DNA of 37,293 bases, from contig CANGHE010000003.1 of the NCBI GenBank assembly GCA_947453545.1, forward strand, positions 1 to 37,293, in the 5' to 3' direction. The stretch is from Flavobacteriia bacterium (GTDB lineage: Bacteria; Bacteroidota; Bacteroidia; Flavobacteriales_D; Crocinitomicaceae). Below are positions 1 to 6,979 of this stretch, piece after piece. The translations under genes and the position numbers were made by a program. The notes under the pieces were generated by a model. The model was not told where the DNA came from, ran no database searches, and saw only the letters and a list, made by a program, of their open reading frames with translations. How positions within the stretch are numbered: position 1 is the stretch's first letter; each line of letters starts with the position of its first letter.

Positions 1-1
1 A

Positions 2-577
2 TTAAAAGCTGCTTTAGAGGCATATGTAAACGCAGGGAACACAGCACATATATTAGTAAATAACACAGGTGGACCAAAAGGTGGACCGATTCGTGAGGCT
101 GCAATCGAAGAATTTTATGACACTTTTACACAACATTTGATTTGTAATCACGTGTTAGTACAAGCATTGTATCCGTTGATGAAAGACAATGGTTACGGTA
201 GAATCATCAATATCATCTCTACAAGTGTGAAACAACCACTTCCAAATTTAGGGGTATCTAATACGATCCGTGGTGCTGTTGCAAATTGGAGTAAAACATT
301 GGCTACTGAGTTAGCACCTTTCAATATTACTGTAAACAATGTATTGCCAGGAGCAACGAATACTATTCGTTTACAAGGAATTGCAGAAGCAAAATCGGCT
401 AAAACGAATGAAACTATCGCTGACATTTTCGCTGATATGGCTTCTGAATCACCAATGAGACGTATCGCTGAACCAGAAGAAGTAGCAAATGCAATTGCGT
501 TTTTAGCTTCACCTGCTGCAAGTTACATCAACGGAATCAACGTGCCTGTTGATGGTGGTAGAACGAAATCATTGTAA
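2..577 (+). CDS. Short-chain dehydrogenase/reductase family protein (5' end cut by window)
   Basis: The reading frame is open from base 2, so the gene starts outside the window and lacks its N-terminal nucleotide-binding glycine motif here. Visible SDR features are LVNNTGGP (the NNAG-type motif), a GRIINIIS strand before the active site, the helix AVANWSKTLATEL, NVLPGAT and the C-terminal block INGINVPVDGGR. These define a Rossmann-fold NAD(P)-dependent oxidoreductase of the classical SDR type. The usual catalytic YxxxK is not present: the aligned residues before the GAVANW helix read SNTIR, so Ser replaces Tyr and Arg replaces Lys. It is therefore either a variant subfamily with different chemistry or a protein that binds without classical catalysis. 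The substrate cannot be told. A strong terminator follows 22 bases after the stop. Confidence 0.85.
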   Translation, partial: LKAALEAYVNAGNTAHILVNNTGGPKGGPIREAAIEEFYDTFTQHLICNHVLVQALYPLMKDNGYGRIINIISTSVKQPLPNLGVSNTIRGAVANWSKTLATELAPFNITVNNVLPGATNTIRLQGIAEAKSAKTNETIADIFADMASESPMRRIAEPEEVANAIAFLASPAASYINGINVPVDGGRTKSL

Positions 578-599
578 GAAATACACTTTTATAATACGA

Positions 600-629
600 A
601 GGGATAGTCGAAAGGCTATCCCTTTTTTT
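600..629 (+). terminator. Rho-independent terminator after the SDR gene
   Basis: Bases 600-609 and 614-623 form a 10-bp stem (one G-T pair) around a GAAA tetraloop, followed by a run of seven T. It lies 22 bases after the SDR stop codon and ends that transcription unit. Confidence 0.9.
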
Positions 630-693
630 ATACTCCCAATTTTTTAAAACTTCTAACTACCCAAGTACTCTTAAAATCAGAGGATAATAAATA

Positions 694-797
694 TATTTTT
701 CAATAAAATTTTTATTTATAATCGTGTTGCGGTGAATAAAGTGTATTTTTACCGCATATTTTGCGGTGGAAAAATGTATATACACGAAAGAGAAAAT
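694..797 (+). repeat. Direct repeat copy 1: fic1 promoter/start region
   Basis: This stretch is repeated with roughly 85-90% identity by eye at 1983-2084, on the other side of the fic1 gene. Its core holds three TGCGGT motifs at 728-733 (+), 751-756 (-) and 762-767 (+). It runs through the fic1 ATG at 774 into codon 8. The pair of copies brackets fic1 almost exactly. Confidence 0.8.
728..767 (+). promoter_or_regulatory. Palindromic TGCGGT cluster just before the fic1 start codon
   Basis: TGCGGT occurs at 728-733, inverted at 751-756, and again at 762-767, seven bases before the fic1 ATG. The middle copy can pair with either neighbour: GCGGTGAA with TTTACCGC, or ACCGCA with TGCGGT around a 5-base loop. 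Two mutually exclusive hairpins, or a multi-site operator, are possible. The same geometry (steps of 23 and 11 bases) recurs at 2017-2056. A role in autoregulation through the C-terminal winged helix of Fic1 is an inference. Confidence 0.55.
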
Positions 798-1910
798 TGG
801 ACAAACTTTAATTGGGATAATGCTAAATTGTCACCAATCCTATCTTCTGTAAGGCATTTACAAGGGCGTTTATTGGGGCGTATGGAAAGTTTAGGATTTG
901 AAGTTATTGAACGATCAACGTTGGAATCACTTATATTAGAAGTTGTTGACACTTCTAGAATTGAAGGAGAATTTCTAAATCCAGAATTAGTGCGTTCATC
1001 AATTGCGCATAAATTAGGAATTGAAAATGCTGATTTTGTAAAATCACCGCGAAACATTGAAGGTATTGTCGATGTGGTTTTAGATGCTACACAAAATTTT
1101 GATGGAGTATTATCAAAAGATAGACTTTTAGGGTGGCACAATTCACTTTTTCAGACAGGTTATAGTGGTTATCAGCAGATTGATGTTGCAAAATATCGTT
1201 CTGGTGGTATGAAAGTTGTTTCTGGAAATTTTGGCAAAGAAAAAATACATTTTGAAGCACCATCAGCTGAACGTGTTCCTTATGAAATGGAACAATTTTT
1301 AAATTGGCTTAACGATGAAAACAGCATAGATTTAGTAGTAAAATCAATAATAGCACATTTTTGGTTTGTAACAATTCACCCTTTTGATGATGGTAATGGA
1401 AGAATTGCTAGGGCTATATTAGATATGTTTTTAGCTAAAAGTGATAGGAGTAAAATTCGTTTTTACAGTTTGTCTAATCAAATTTTTAAAGAGCATAAAC
1501 AGTATAACACTATTCTTGAAAAAACACAAAAAGGTAGCCAGGATATTACCTCGTATTTAGAATGGTTTTTAGGTTGCTTTGAAAGGGCATTATTAGCGAG
1601 TGAACAAAATTTAGAAATCATTTTGGATAAAGCACATTTTTGGGAGAAACATAAATCAACAACGATTAATGAGAGGCAACGATTTGTAATTAATTATATG
1701 TATGATAATTATGATAAAGAAGTTGGTTTTTTACGTACATCGGTATATGCTATACTTAACCATTGTTCAACCGATACGGCTTTGCGAGATTTACAAGATT
1801 TAGTTTCAAAAGAGATACTTTCTGCCGAAGATACAGGGAAGAAAACAAATTATGTAATTATAAGTCCCAAAGGAATAAGAATTCCCAAAATCTCAAACGA
1901 AACTTGGTAG
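774..1910 (+). CDS. Fic family protein with DUF4172-type N-terminus (fic1)
   Basis: Predicted Fic-domain enzyme, probably transferring AMP or another nucleotide to a hydroxyl side chain of a target protein. The Fic core HPFDDGNGRIAR is complete at residues 202-213 (catalytic His202). The inhibitory motif (S/T)xxxE(G/N) appears upstream as TSRIEG at residues 60-65, which places the protein in the class with an N-terminal intramolecular inhibitory helix. The start MYIHERENW resembles the DUF4172 domain. The C-terminal ~70 residues (TDTALRDLQDLVSKEIL) look like a winged helix. I chose the ATG at 774; an in-frame GTG at 732 lies inside the TGCGGT palindrome and would add 14 residues with no homology to this start. 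No antitoxin gene is adjacent. The gene stands alone between two repeat copies, which suggests an accessory, mobile origin. Confidence 0.88.
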   Translation: MYIHERENWTNFNWDNAKLSPILSSVRHLQGRLLGRMESLGFEVIERSTLESLILEVVDTSRIEGEFLNPELVRSSIAHKLGIENADFVKSPRNIEGIVDVVLDATQNFDGVLSKDRLLGWHNSLFQTGYSGYQQIDVAKYRSGGMKVVSGNFGKEKIHFEAPSAERVPYEMEQFLNWLNDENSIDLVVKSIIAHFWFVTIHPFDDGNGRIARAILDMFLAKSDRSKIRFYSLSNQIFKEHKQYNTILEKTQKGSQDITSYLEWFLGCFERALLASEQNLEIILDKAHFWEKHKSTTINERQRFVINYMYDNYDKEVGFLRTSVYAILNHCSTDTALRDLQDLVSKEILSAEDTGKKTNYVIISPKGIRIPKISNETW

Positions 1911-1982
1911 AATTTATGAGATTCACATTCCATTTTTGTTTTAATCTTTCCAATATCCTTAATATCAGTTCGTAGCAAAAAG

Positions 1983-2084
1983 TATTTTTAAATAAAATTT
2001 CTATTTATAATCGTTTTGCGGTGAATAAAGTTAATTTTCACCGCATATTTTGCGGTTAAAATTGGTATCCACGAATAAGAAAAT
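1983..2084 (+). repeat. Direct repeat copy 2: orphan fic1-type promoter region
   Basis: Near-copy of 694-797, located 73 bases after the fic1 stop. TGCGGT motifs at 2017-2022, 2040-2045 (inverted) and 2051-2056 keep the exact spacing of copy 1, and here GCGGTGAA/TTCACCGC is a perfect 8-bp inverted repeat. The position matching the fic1 ATG has changed, so no Fic reading frame follows. Together with the tandem repeat at 2111 and the hemA leader, it fills the 338-base gap between fic1 and hemA. Confidence 0.8.
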
Positions 2085-2110
2085 CATCTAACATATTATT
2101 CTATTCAATT

Positions 2111-2144
2111 TCTATCAGTCTAATGTCTATCAGTCTAATGTCTA
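2111..2144 (+). repeat. 15-bp tandem repeat upstream of hemA
   Basis: The unit TCTATCAGTCTAATG occurs twice in tandem (2111-2125, 2126-2140), followed by the first four bases of a third copy. It may be a slippage product. No function is evident. Confidence 0.8.
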
Positions 2145-2248
2145 ATAATTATTTAAATTAAATCTAAATTAACATTCCAACAATATAATGACAATACTAT
2201 GACAAAGTTCCTCTCTAAAAACATCACTTTTGCATAACAAAGTTAAAG

Positions 2249-3478
2249 ATGATGTTAGAGCACTTTCATATACTTGCATTTACTCATAAAAAGATGGATG
2301 TTACCGAAGTCGGTAAATTACACATCGAGCCTGATAGACAAGAAGTTGTCTTGAAAGAATTCAAAGAAAAAATGCAAATTGATGAATTGATGTTTCTATC
2401 AACGTGTAACAGGGTAGAATTTTTGTTTTGTACACAAGAACAAGTCGATATTCAATTCATCGAAGCTTTTTTCCAAACATTGTACCCACACCATCAACCA
2501 CAACAAATTCAACAATTCATGGATGCCGTAGAAAATTATTCAGGCATACATGCAATCGAACATATTTTACAAGTAGCTTCTTCTATTGATTCAATGATTG
2601 TAGGAGAAAGAGAAATCATTACCCAAGTTCGTAATGCATTTGATGCGTCTAAAGCGATGGGCTTAACAGGTGATTTTATTCGTGTTGTTATGCGTCATAC
2701 GGTGGAAACTGCTAAACGCGTTTATACGGAAACAAGTATTGCTAACAAGCCAGTGTCTGTAGTTGCATTAGCATACCACACACTAAGAGATATGAATATT
2801 TCGTTGGATGCACGTGTTTTAATGATTGGAGCTGGGATGACTAATTCCAATATGGCTAAATTTTTGAGAAAACACGGTTTCAAAAATTTTACAGTATTCA
2901 ATCGTACGCTTTCAAAAGCAGAAACATTAGCAGCTGATTTAAAAGGGGTGGCTTTTCCATTGGAATCCTTAACGACATTTGATAAAGGATTTGATATCAT
3001 CATTACGTGTACAGGTTCAGAACAAGCAATAATTACACCTGCTATTTATACGAATTTATTACAAGGCGAAACAACACGCAAAGTTGTGATTGATATCGCT
3101 ATACCGCACGATTTGGATGCAGAAATAGTTAGTTCAAATAATGTTACACATATTTCAATTGACTATCTTCAAAAAATTTCAGATAAAAACCTACAAGAAC
3201 GTTCGAAAGAAATCGTACATGTAGAACAAATTCTTTCTGAGGCAATTGAAACATTTTTACACATTCACAAAATGCGTAAGGTGGAAATTGCGATGCGTGA
3301 AGTTCCAAACATGGTAAAAGACATTCGTTCTGCTGCGGTAAACGAAGTTTTTAAGAGAGAAATACAGTCCTTGGATGAAGAATCACGCGAGGTACTTGAA
3401 AAAATAATCGGTTACATGGAGAAGAAATACATGAGTATGCCCATGAAACTAGCAAAAGAAATTATGCTTAATTCCTAA
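2249..3478 (+). CDS. hemA: Glutamyl-tRNA reductase
   Basis: Reduces glutamyl-tRNA(Glu) to glutamate-1-semialdehyde with NADPH, the first committed step of the C5 tetrapyrrole pathway in the cytoplasm. The catalytic domain holds FLSTCNRVEF with nucleophile Cys53 and the SMIVGEREI block (residues 115-123). The NADPH domain has LMIGAGMTN at 191-199. The C-terminal part (EVFKREIQSLDEESREVLEKI) matches the dimerisation helices of the family. At 409 residues the length is normal. Two ATGs are adjacent (2249 and 2252) and either may be the start. hemC follows after 6 bases and hemD 20 bases after that, so the three are very likely one operon. The rest of the pathway (hemL, hemB) is not in the window. 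Confidence 0.95.
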   Translation: MMLEHFHILAFTHKKMDVTEVGKLHIEPDRQEVVLKEFKEKMQIDELMFLSTCNRVEFLFCTQEQVDIQFIEAFFQTLYPHHQPQQIQQFMDAVENYSGIHAIEHILQVASSIDSMIVGEREIITQVRNAFDASKAMGLTGDFIRVVMRHTVETAKRVYTETSIANKPVSVVALAYHTLRDMNISLDARVLMIGAGMTNSNMAKFLRKHGFKNFTVFNRTLSKAETLAADLKGVAFPLESLTTFDKGFDIIITCTGSEQAIITPAIYTNLLQGETTRKVVIDIAIPHDLDAEIVSSNNVTHISIDYLQKISDKNLQERSKEIVHVEQILSEAIETFLHIHKMRKVEIAMREVPNMVKDIRSAAVNEVFKREIQSLDEESREVLEKIIGYMEKKYMSMPMKLAKEIMLNS

Positions 3479-3484
3479 ATAATT

Positions 3485-4378
3485 ATGAAGAAGGTAATCA
3501 TTGGATCAAGAGGAAGTGACTTGGCGTTATGGCAAGCAAATCACGTGAAAAGACAATTGGAAAATTTAGGCCACGAAGTTGAAATCAAAGTGATTATTAC
3601 TCAAGGTGATGCTATTCAGAATTTGAGCTTCGACAAATTAGAAGGAAAAGGATTTTTTACCAAAGAAATTGAAGTTGCTCTATTAGAAAAAAGCATCGAT
3701 CTTGCTGTGCATTCTCATAAAGATTTGGAAACAAATCCACCAGCTGGCTTGATGATTGCTGCTGTTTCTGAACGTGAAGATCCATCTGAATTGTTGTTGA
3801 TTAACAAAAGTAAAGTAGATACAAATCAAAAGTGGAATTTAGCACAAGAAGCGATTATAGGGACTTCTTCTGCACGAAGAAAATCTCAGGTGCTTCTTTA
3901 TAGAAACGATTTAACTATCAATGATTTAAGAGGTAACGTTCCAACACGTATTCAAAAGTTACGCGATGGAAATTACGATGCTATTTTACTAGCAAAAGCA
4001 GGGGTAGATCGTTTACAATTAGATTTATCTGATTTTCATGTAGAGGTATTGAATCCTACTGAATTTGTTCCTGCGCCTGCACAAGGTGTATTAGGATTAC
4101 AAATTCGTGAAGATGATCAGGAGATGTTTACCATCATGCAACAAATGAATCACACAGATGTGGCACGTAAAATTGGTGTTGAGCGTAAAATCTTAAATTT
4201 AATGGAAGGTGGATGTCAATTGCCTTTAGGTGTTTATTGTCCAAATGAAAAACAATTGTTTGTTTCCCATTCTGTTTCAAGTACTCTTCCTGCACAAACC
4301 TATTATTTTGAGCCTGAAAATTTAGAAGAAATTGCACATACAGTGGTAGCTAAATTGAAAGAAGTAGCGGTTAATTAA
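3485..4378 (+). CDS. hemC: Hydroxymethylbilane synthase (porphobilinogen deaminase)
   Basis: Polymerises four porphobilinogen molecules into hydroxymethylbilane. The N-terminus IIGSRGSDLALWQA is diagnostic. The catalytic Asp lies in AVHSHKDLE (Asp80), the phosphate/carboxylate-binding arginines in GTSSARRKSQ and DLRGNVPTRIQKL, and the dipyrromethane cofactor Cys is Cys244 in MEGGCQLPLG. The protein has 297 residues, close to the family norm. It sits 6 bases downstream of hemA and 20 bases upstream of the hemD start, consistent with one transcript. No defects are visible. Confidence 0.96.
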   Translation: MKKVIIGSRGSDLALWQANHVKRQLENLGHEVEIKVIITQGDAIQNLSFDKLEGKGFFTKEIEVALLEKSIDLAVHSHKDLETNPPAGLMIAAVSEREDPSELLLINKSKVDTNQKWNLAQEAIIGTSSARRKSQVLLYRNDLTINDLRGNVPTRIQKLRDGNYDAILLAKAGVDRLQLDLSDFHVEVLNPTEFVPAPAQGVLGLQIREDDQEMFTIMQQMNHTDVARKIGVERKILNLMEGGCQLPLGVYCPNEKQLFVSHSVSSTLPAQTYYFEPENLEEIAHTVVAKLKEVAVN

Positions 4379-4398
4379 TTTGTTATTGTATTATCATT

Positions 4399-5067
4399 TT
4401 GATAGATACATTATTCATATCTAAAGAGCTAGAAAAATCAAGTGTTCTCAAAGCGTTTTGTGAAGAGCATTCAATAACGATTCTTACACATTCTTTTTTG
4501 TCCTTTGAACCCGTAGCGATTCAGCAAGAAATTACTTCTGAAGTCTTGTTTTTTACAAGCAAACGTGCTGTGACTTATTTTTTTAAGCAAGTTCCCTTAC
4601 CTGCAAATACACTGATTGCCTGTGTTGGAAATGCAACTGCGGATTCACTTCATAATCTAGGTATTAAAGTAGATTTTAGTGCGGTTAATTCTGGAAATCC
4701 AAGAGAGGTTGCAACTGAATTAACATCGTGGCTTGGGAAGAAATCAATCACTTTTGTAACAGCAAAACGAAGCTCTAATTCGATTTTGGATCTATTACCA
4801 GTTTCACAGGTGGAACAAGTTTGTGTTTACGAAACGATAATCAACGCGATATCCATTCCAACTATTTTTGATACCTATGTATTCACCAGTCCTTCGAATT
4901 TAGAGGGATTTTTAAAGCTGAATACCATCCCTGAAACTGCTCGTTTGATTGCTTGGGGAGAGACAACAGCCACAGCGATGTGTGACCTTGGACTTGAACC
5001 GACATCTACCTTAAGAACATCTTCTGAAAAAGAATTAGTTCAATGTCTTACTATTTTTTTTATTTAA
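4399..5067 (+). CDS. hemD: Uroporphyrinogen-III synthase
   Basis: Closes and inverts ring D of hydroxymethylbilane to give uroporphyrinogen III. HemD sequences are weakly conserved, but family features are present: VLFFTSKRAVTYFF in the first half, ACVGNATADSLHNLG, VFTSPSNLEGFL and the C-terminal IAWGETTATAMCDLG, which matches the conserved xxGxxTAxAxxxxG block. The position directly behind hemC supports the call. No ATG fits the start; the frame opens with TTG at 4399, and ATT at 4396 is also possible. The last 8 bases overlap the convergent VanZ-like gene. Confidence 0.87.
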   Translation: MIDTLFISKELEKSSVLKAFCEEHSITILTHSFLSFEPVAIQQEITSEVLFFTSKRAVTYFFKQVPLPANTLIACVGNATADSLHNLGIKVDFSAVNSGNPREVATELTSWLGKKSITFVTAKRSSNSILDLLPVSQVEQVCVYETIINAISIPTIFDTYVFTSPSNLEGFLKLNTIPETARLIAWGETTATAMCDLGLEPTSTLRTSSEKELVQCLTIFFI

Positions 5068-5449
5068 GTGGCAAAAAGTATACTAATAGTTTCTTGATTA
5101 AAATCCAAAGAAACAAACCTAAACCTATTCCAAAACAATTAGCAAAAAAATCAAAAACACTAAAAGTTCTGTATGGTAAAAATAGATGAATACTTTCACA
5201 GAACGCTCCAAATCCTATAGCGTAATACAGTTTGTTTTTTATGAGATATACATTGTTTTTTTGATAATAAATAACTCCAATAAATAGCATATAAGGTATA
5301 AATAATGTGGCATGAACAAAGTGATCACCTCTAACTCCTAAAATTGTTTTTGCTAATTTTATTTTCCCATCGGTGCGTATCATCATTAAAATGATTATCG
5401 TTAAAAGATAAAGTCTGAATAAAACATTAAGGTATCTATAATTTGCCAT
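5060..5449 (-). CDS. VanZ-like family membrane protein
   Basis: Small integral membrane protein of 129 residues with about four hydrophobic segments. VanZ-like signatures are DHFVH near residues 42-46, followed by a long hydrophobic run, and E85 in FCESIH with PYRTFSVFDFFAN at about 92-104, matching the family pattern of a charged residue in a membrane helix, then an xxRxxxxxDxxxN block. The ATG at 5449 (MANYRY) is preferred; a TTG two codons upstream is possible. It is convergent with hemD and overlaps its end by 8 bases. Family members were named for teicoplanin resistance in enterococci, but most, including this one, have no established function. Confidence 0.8.
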   Translation of the reverse strand: MANYRYLNVLFRLYLLTIIILMMIRTDGKIKLAKTILGVRGDHFVHATLFIPYMLFIGVIYYQKNNVYLIKNKLYYAIGFGAFCESIHLFLPYRTFSVFDFFANCFGIGLGLFLWILIKKLLVYFLPLK

Positions 5450-5603
5450 ATACAAATTTATGGTTTTTTGGTAAACAAATTATTTGCATTATCTGAATAT
5501 TAAGATGCTATTTGCTAATACTAATTACGTTAATTGACTTATTTCAGTGAATGAGTATTATACGTAATTTCGCTAAAAATAAATCTTTTTAAATTTAACT
5601 CAA

Positions 5604-6863
5604 ATGAAGTACATCAAACTTTTTTCGTCAGCCTTAGTGCTATTTTCATCGGTATTTACTTTTGCTCAAAAGGATACTATACAATATGTAAAAAAGGATA
5701 GCGTTAAAGAAAAATTTTCAATTAGTGGATATTTAGATAGTTATTACTTCACAAATTTAAATCGCCCAACATCTATGGATAATATGGGTAGATCTGGTGT
5801 GGGGAGAGGATTTGATAGAAAAGTAGACCAATTTAATTTAGGTATGGTTCAAACTCAATTTAAGTTTTCTAATGCAAAATCAGAAGCAATGGCTGATTTA
5901 GCTTTTGGACCAAGTGCTCAATATGGTAATTATGGTAATTTACCAAATACTGTTAGTCCTTCTACTGGTTACAAGATTGGCTATGATATTGTATCTGGTA
6001 TCGTTATTAAACAAGCGTACTTCAAATATAACTTTACGGATAAATTTAGCATGACTGCTGGTCAGTTTGGCACGCATATAGGTTATGAGTATATTGATGC
6101 CCCTCTTAATTTTCATTATTCAATCAATCATACATTCAACAGTGGAATCCCTTTTTATCATACTGGTATAAAAGCAAATTACACAATTAATAAAGCATGG
6201 TCTTTAATGGCTGGGGTAGTGAATGGTTTTGATCATTTAGACGATAATAACAGAGCTAAAGGTATTATTGGTCAGGTTGCTTTTACTCCAAAAGATGGGG
6301 TTGCATTATTCTTTAACTACATAACTACAAACGAGGCTAATGCTGACAGTTTAGGTAATACACCAAAAGCAAATTTTACTGTATATGACTTGAATGGTTC
6401 TTGGCAGGTAACAGATAAGTTTATGTTAGGATTTTGGGGTATGATAGGTTCTCAATATGGTGCTGTTGGTGCTCCTGGAGTTTGGACACCAATTGATGGT
6501 ATAACAACTAAAAAAGGCTACTGGGGAGGTGTGAATATTTATACGAACTGGAAATTTAATGATGTGTTTACCTTAGGACTTCGTTCTGAATATTTTGATA
6601 ATAAACAAGGAGTTAGGGGGATTAGAAACTTTGATGCCGTAGCTAACAAGACTATTGGAGCTGATGTGTATACATTTACTTTAACTGGTAATATCGCTTT
6701 GGCTGATGGACATATATTATTAAAACCGGAGGTACGTTTTGATCAATGGTCAAAAGTGAAAGGAATTGGTAATGAAAATAGCCAGCAGTTTTTAGATAAA
6801 GATGGAAAATATTCTAAATCTAACCAAACTACATTAGGTTTAGCTATGATTTATAAATGGTAA
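5604..6863 (+). CDS. OmpL-like beta-barrel porin (BBP2 type)
   Basis: Predicted outer-membrane beta-barrel of 419 residues with an N-terminal signal peptide (MKYIKLFSSALVLFSSVF, cleavage near FAQ, about residue 21). After it, SISGYLDSYYF and the alternating hydrophobic/polar strands typical of a porin run to the C-terminal aromatic end LGLAMIYKW. Blocks such as IKQAYFKYNFTDKFSMTAGQF and YHTGIKANY match the beta-barrel porin-2 (OmpL-like) family of Bacteroidota. The substrate is not predictable. It is a single gene: 536 bases from hemD, with the convergent VanZ-like gene between, and 116 bases before the sensor gene, with no clear terminator. Confidence 0.82.
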   Translation: MKYIKLFSSALVLFSSVFTFAQKDTIQYVKKDSVKEKFSISGYLDSYYFTNLNRPTSMDNMGRSGVGRGFDRKVDQFNLGMVQTQFKFSNAKSEAMADLAFGPSAQYGNYGNLPNTVSPSTGYKIGYDIVSGIVIKQAYFKYNFTDKFSMTAGQFGTHIGYEYIDAPLNFHYSINHTFNSGIPFYHTGIKANYTINKAWSLMAGVVNGFDHLDDNNRAKGIIGQVAFTPKDGVALFFNYITTNEANADSLGNTPKANFTVYDLNGSWQVTDKFMLGFWGMIGSQYGAVGAPGVWTPIDGITTKKGYWGGVNIYTNWKFNDVFTLGLRSEYFDNKQGVRGIRNFDAVANKTIGADVYTFTLTGNIALADGHILLKPEVRFDQWSKVKGIGNENSQQFLDKDGKYSKSNQTTLGLAMIYKW

Positions 6864-6920
6864 TTATCTGATTTAGAATTTTTTATAGAGAGATTCGAAA
6901 TAAAATAATTTTTGATGCAT

Positions 6921-6949
6921 TTGGTAATAAGTATATTTTCGTATCTTAG
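6921..6949 (+). promoter_or_regulatory. Candidate Bacteroidota-type promoter of the sensor gene
   Basis: TTG at 6921-6923 and TATCTTAG at 6942-6949, separated by 18 bases, resemble the -33 TTG and -7 TAnnTTTG boxes of the Bacteroidota housekeeping sigma factor (7 of 8 in the -7 box). The ATG at 6980 lies 30 bases downstream. Confidence 0.45.
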
Positions 6950-6979
6950 TTGTATAAATAAGTAAATAAACATAGTGTT

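Noticed and set aside
732-773. GTG start at 732 for fic1
   Set aside because: It lies inside the TGCGGT palindrome, and the extra 14 residues precede a start (MYIHERENW) that already fits the family N-terminus.
774-1910. Fic toxin with a separate antitoxin
   Set aside because: No small antitoxin gene is adjacent, and the inhibitory motif is inside the protein itself, as also in fic2.
1763-1975. Plus-strand open frame overlapping the 3' end of fic1
   Set aside because: It is a frame shadow of the Fic1 winged helix region with no start context or recognisable protein.
2111-2144. CRISPR-like repeat
   Set aside because: Only two adjacent 15-bp units with no spacers and no cas genes, so it is a simple tandem duplication.
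5523-5569. AATTACGT/ACGTAATT inverted repeat before the porin gene as an operator
   Set aside because: The 8-bp arms are 31 bases apart in A/T-rich DNA and could be chance. No matching promoter spacing was found.
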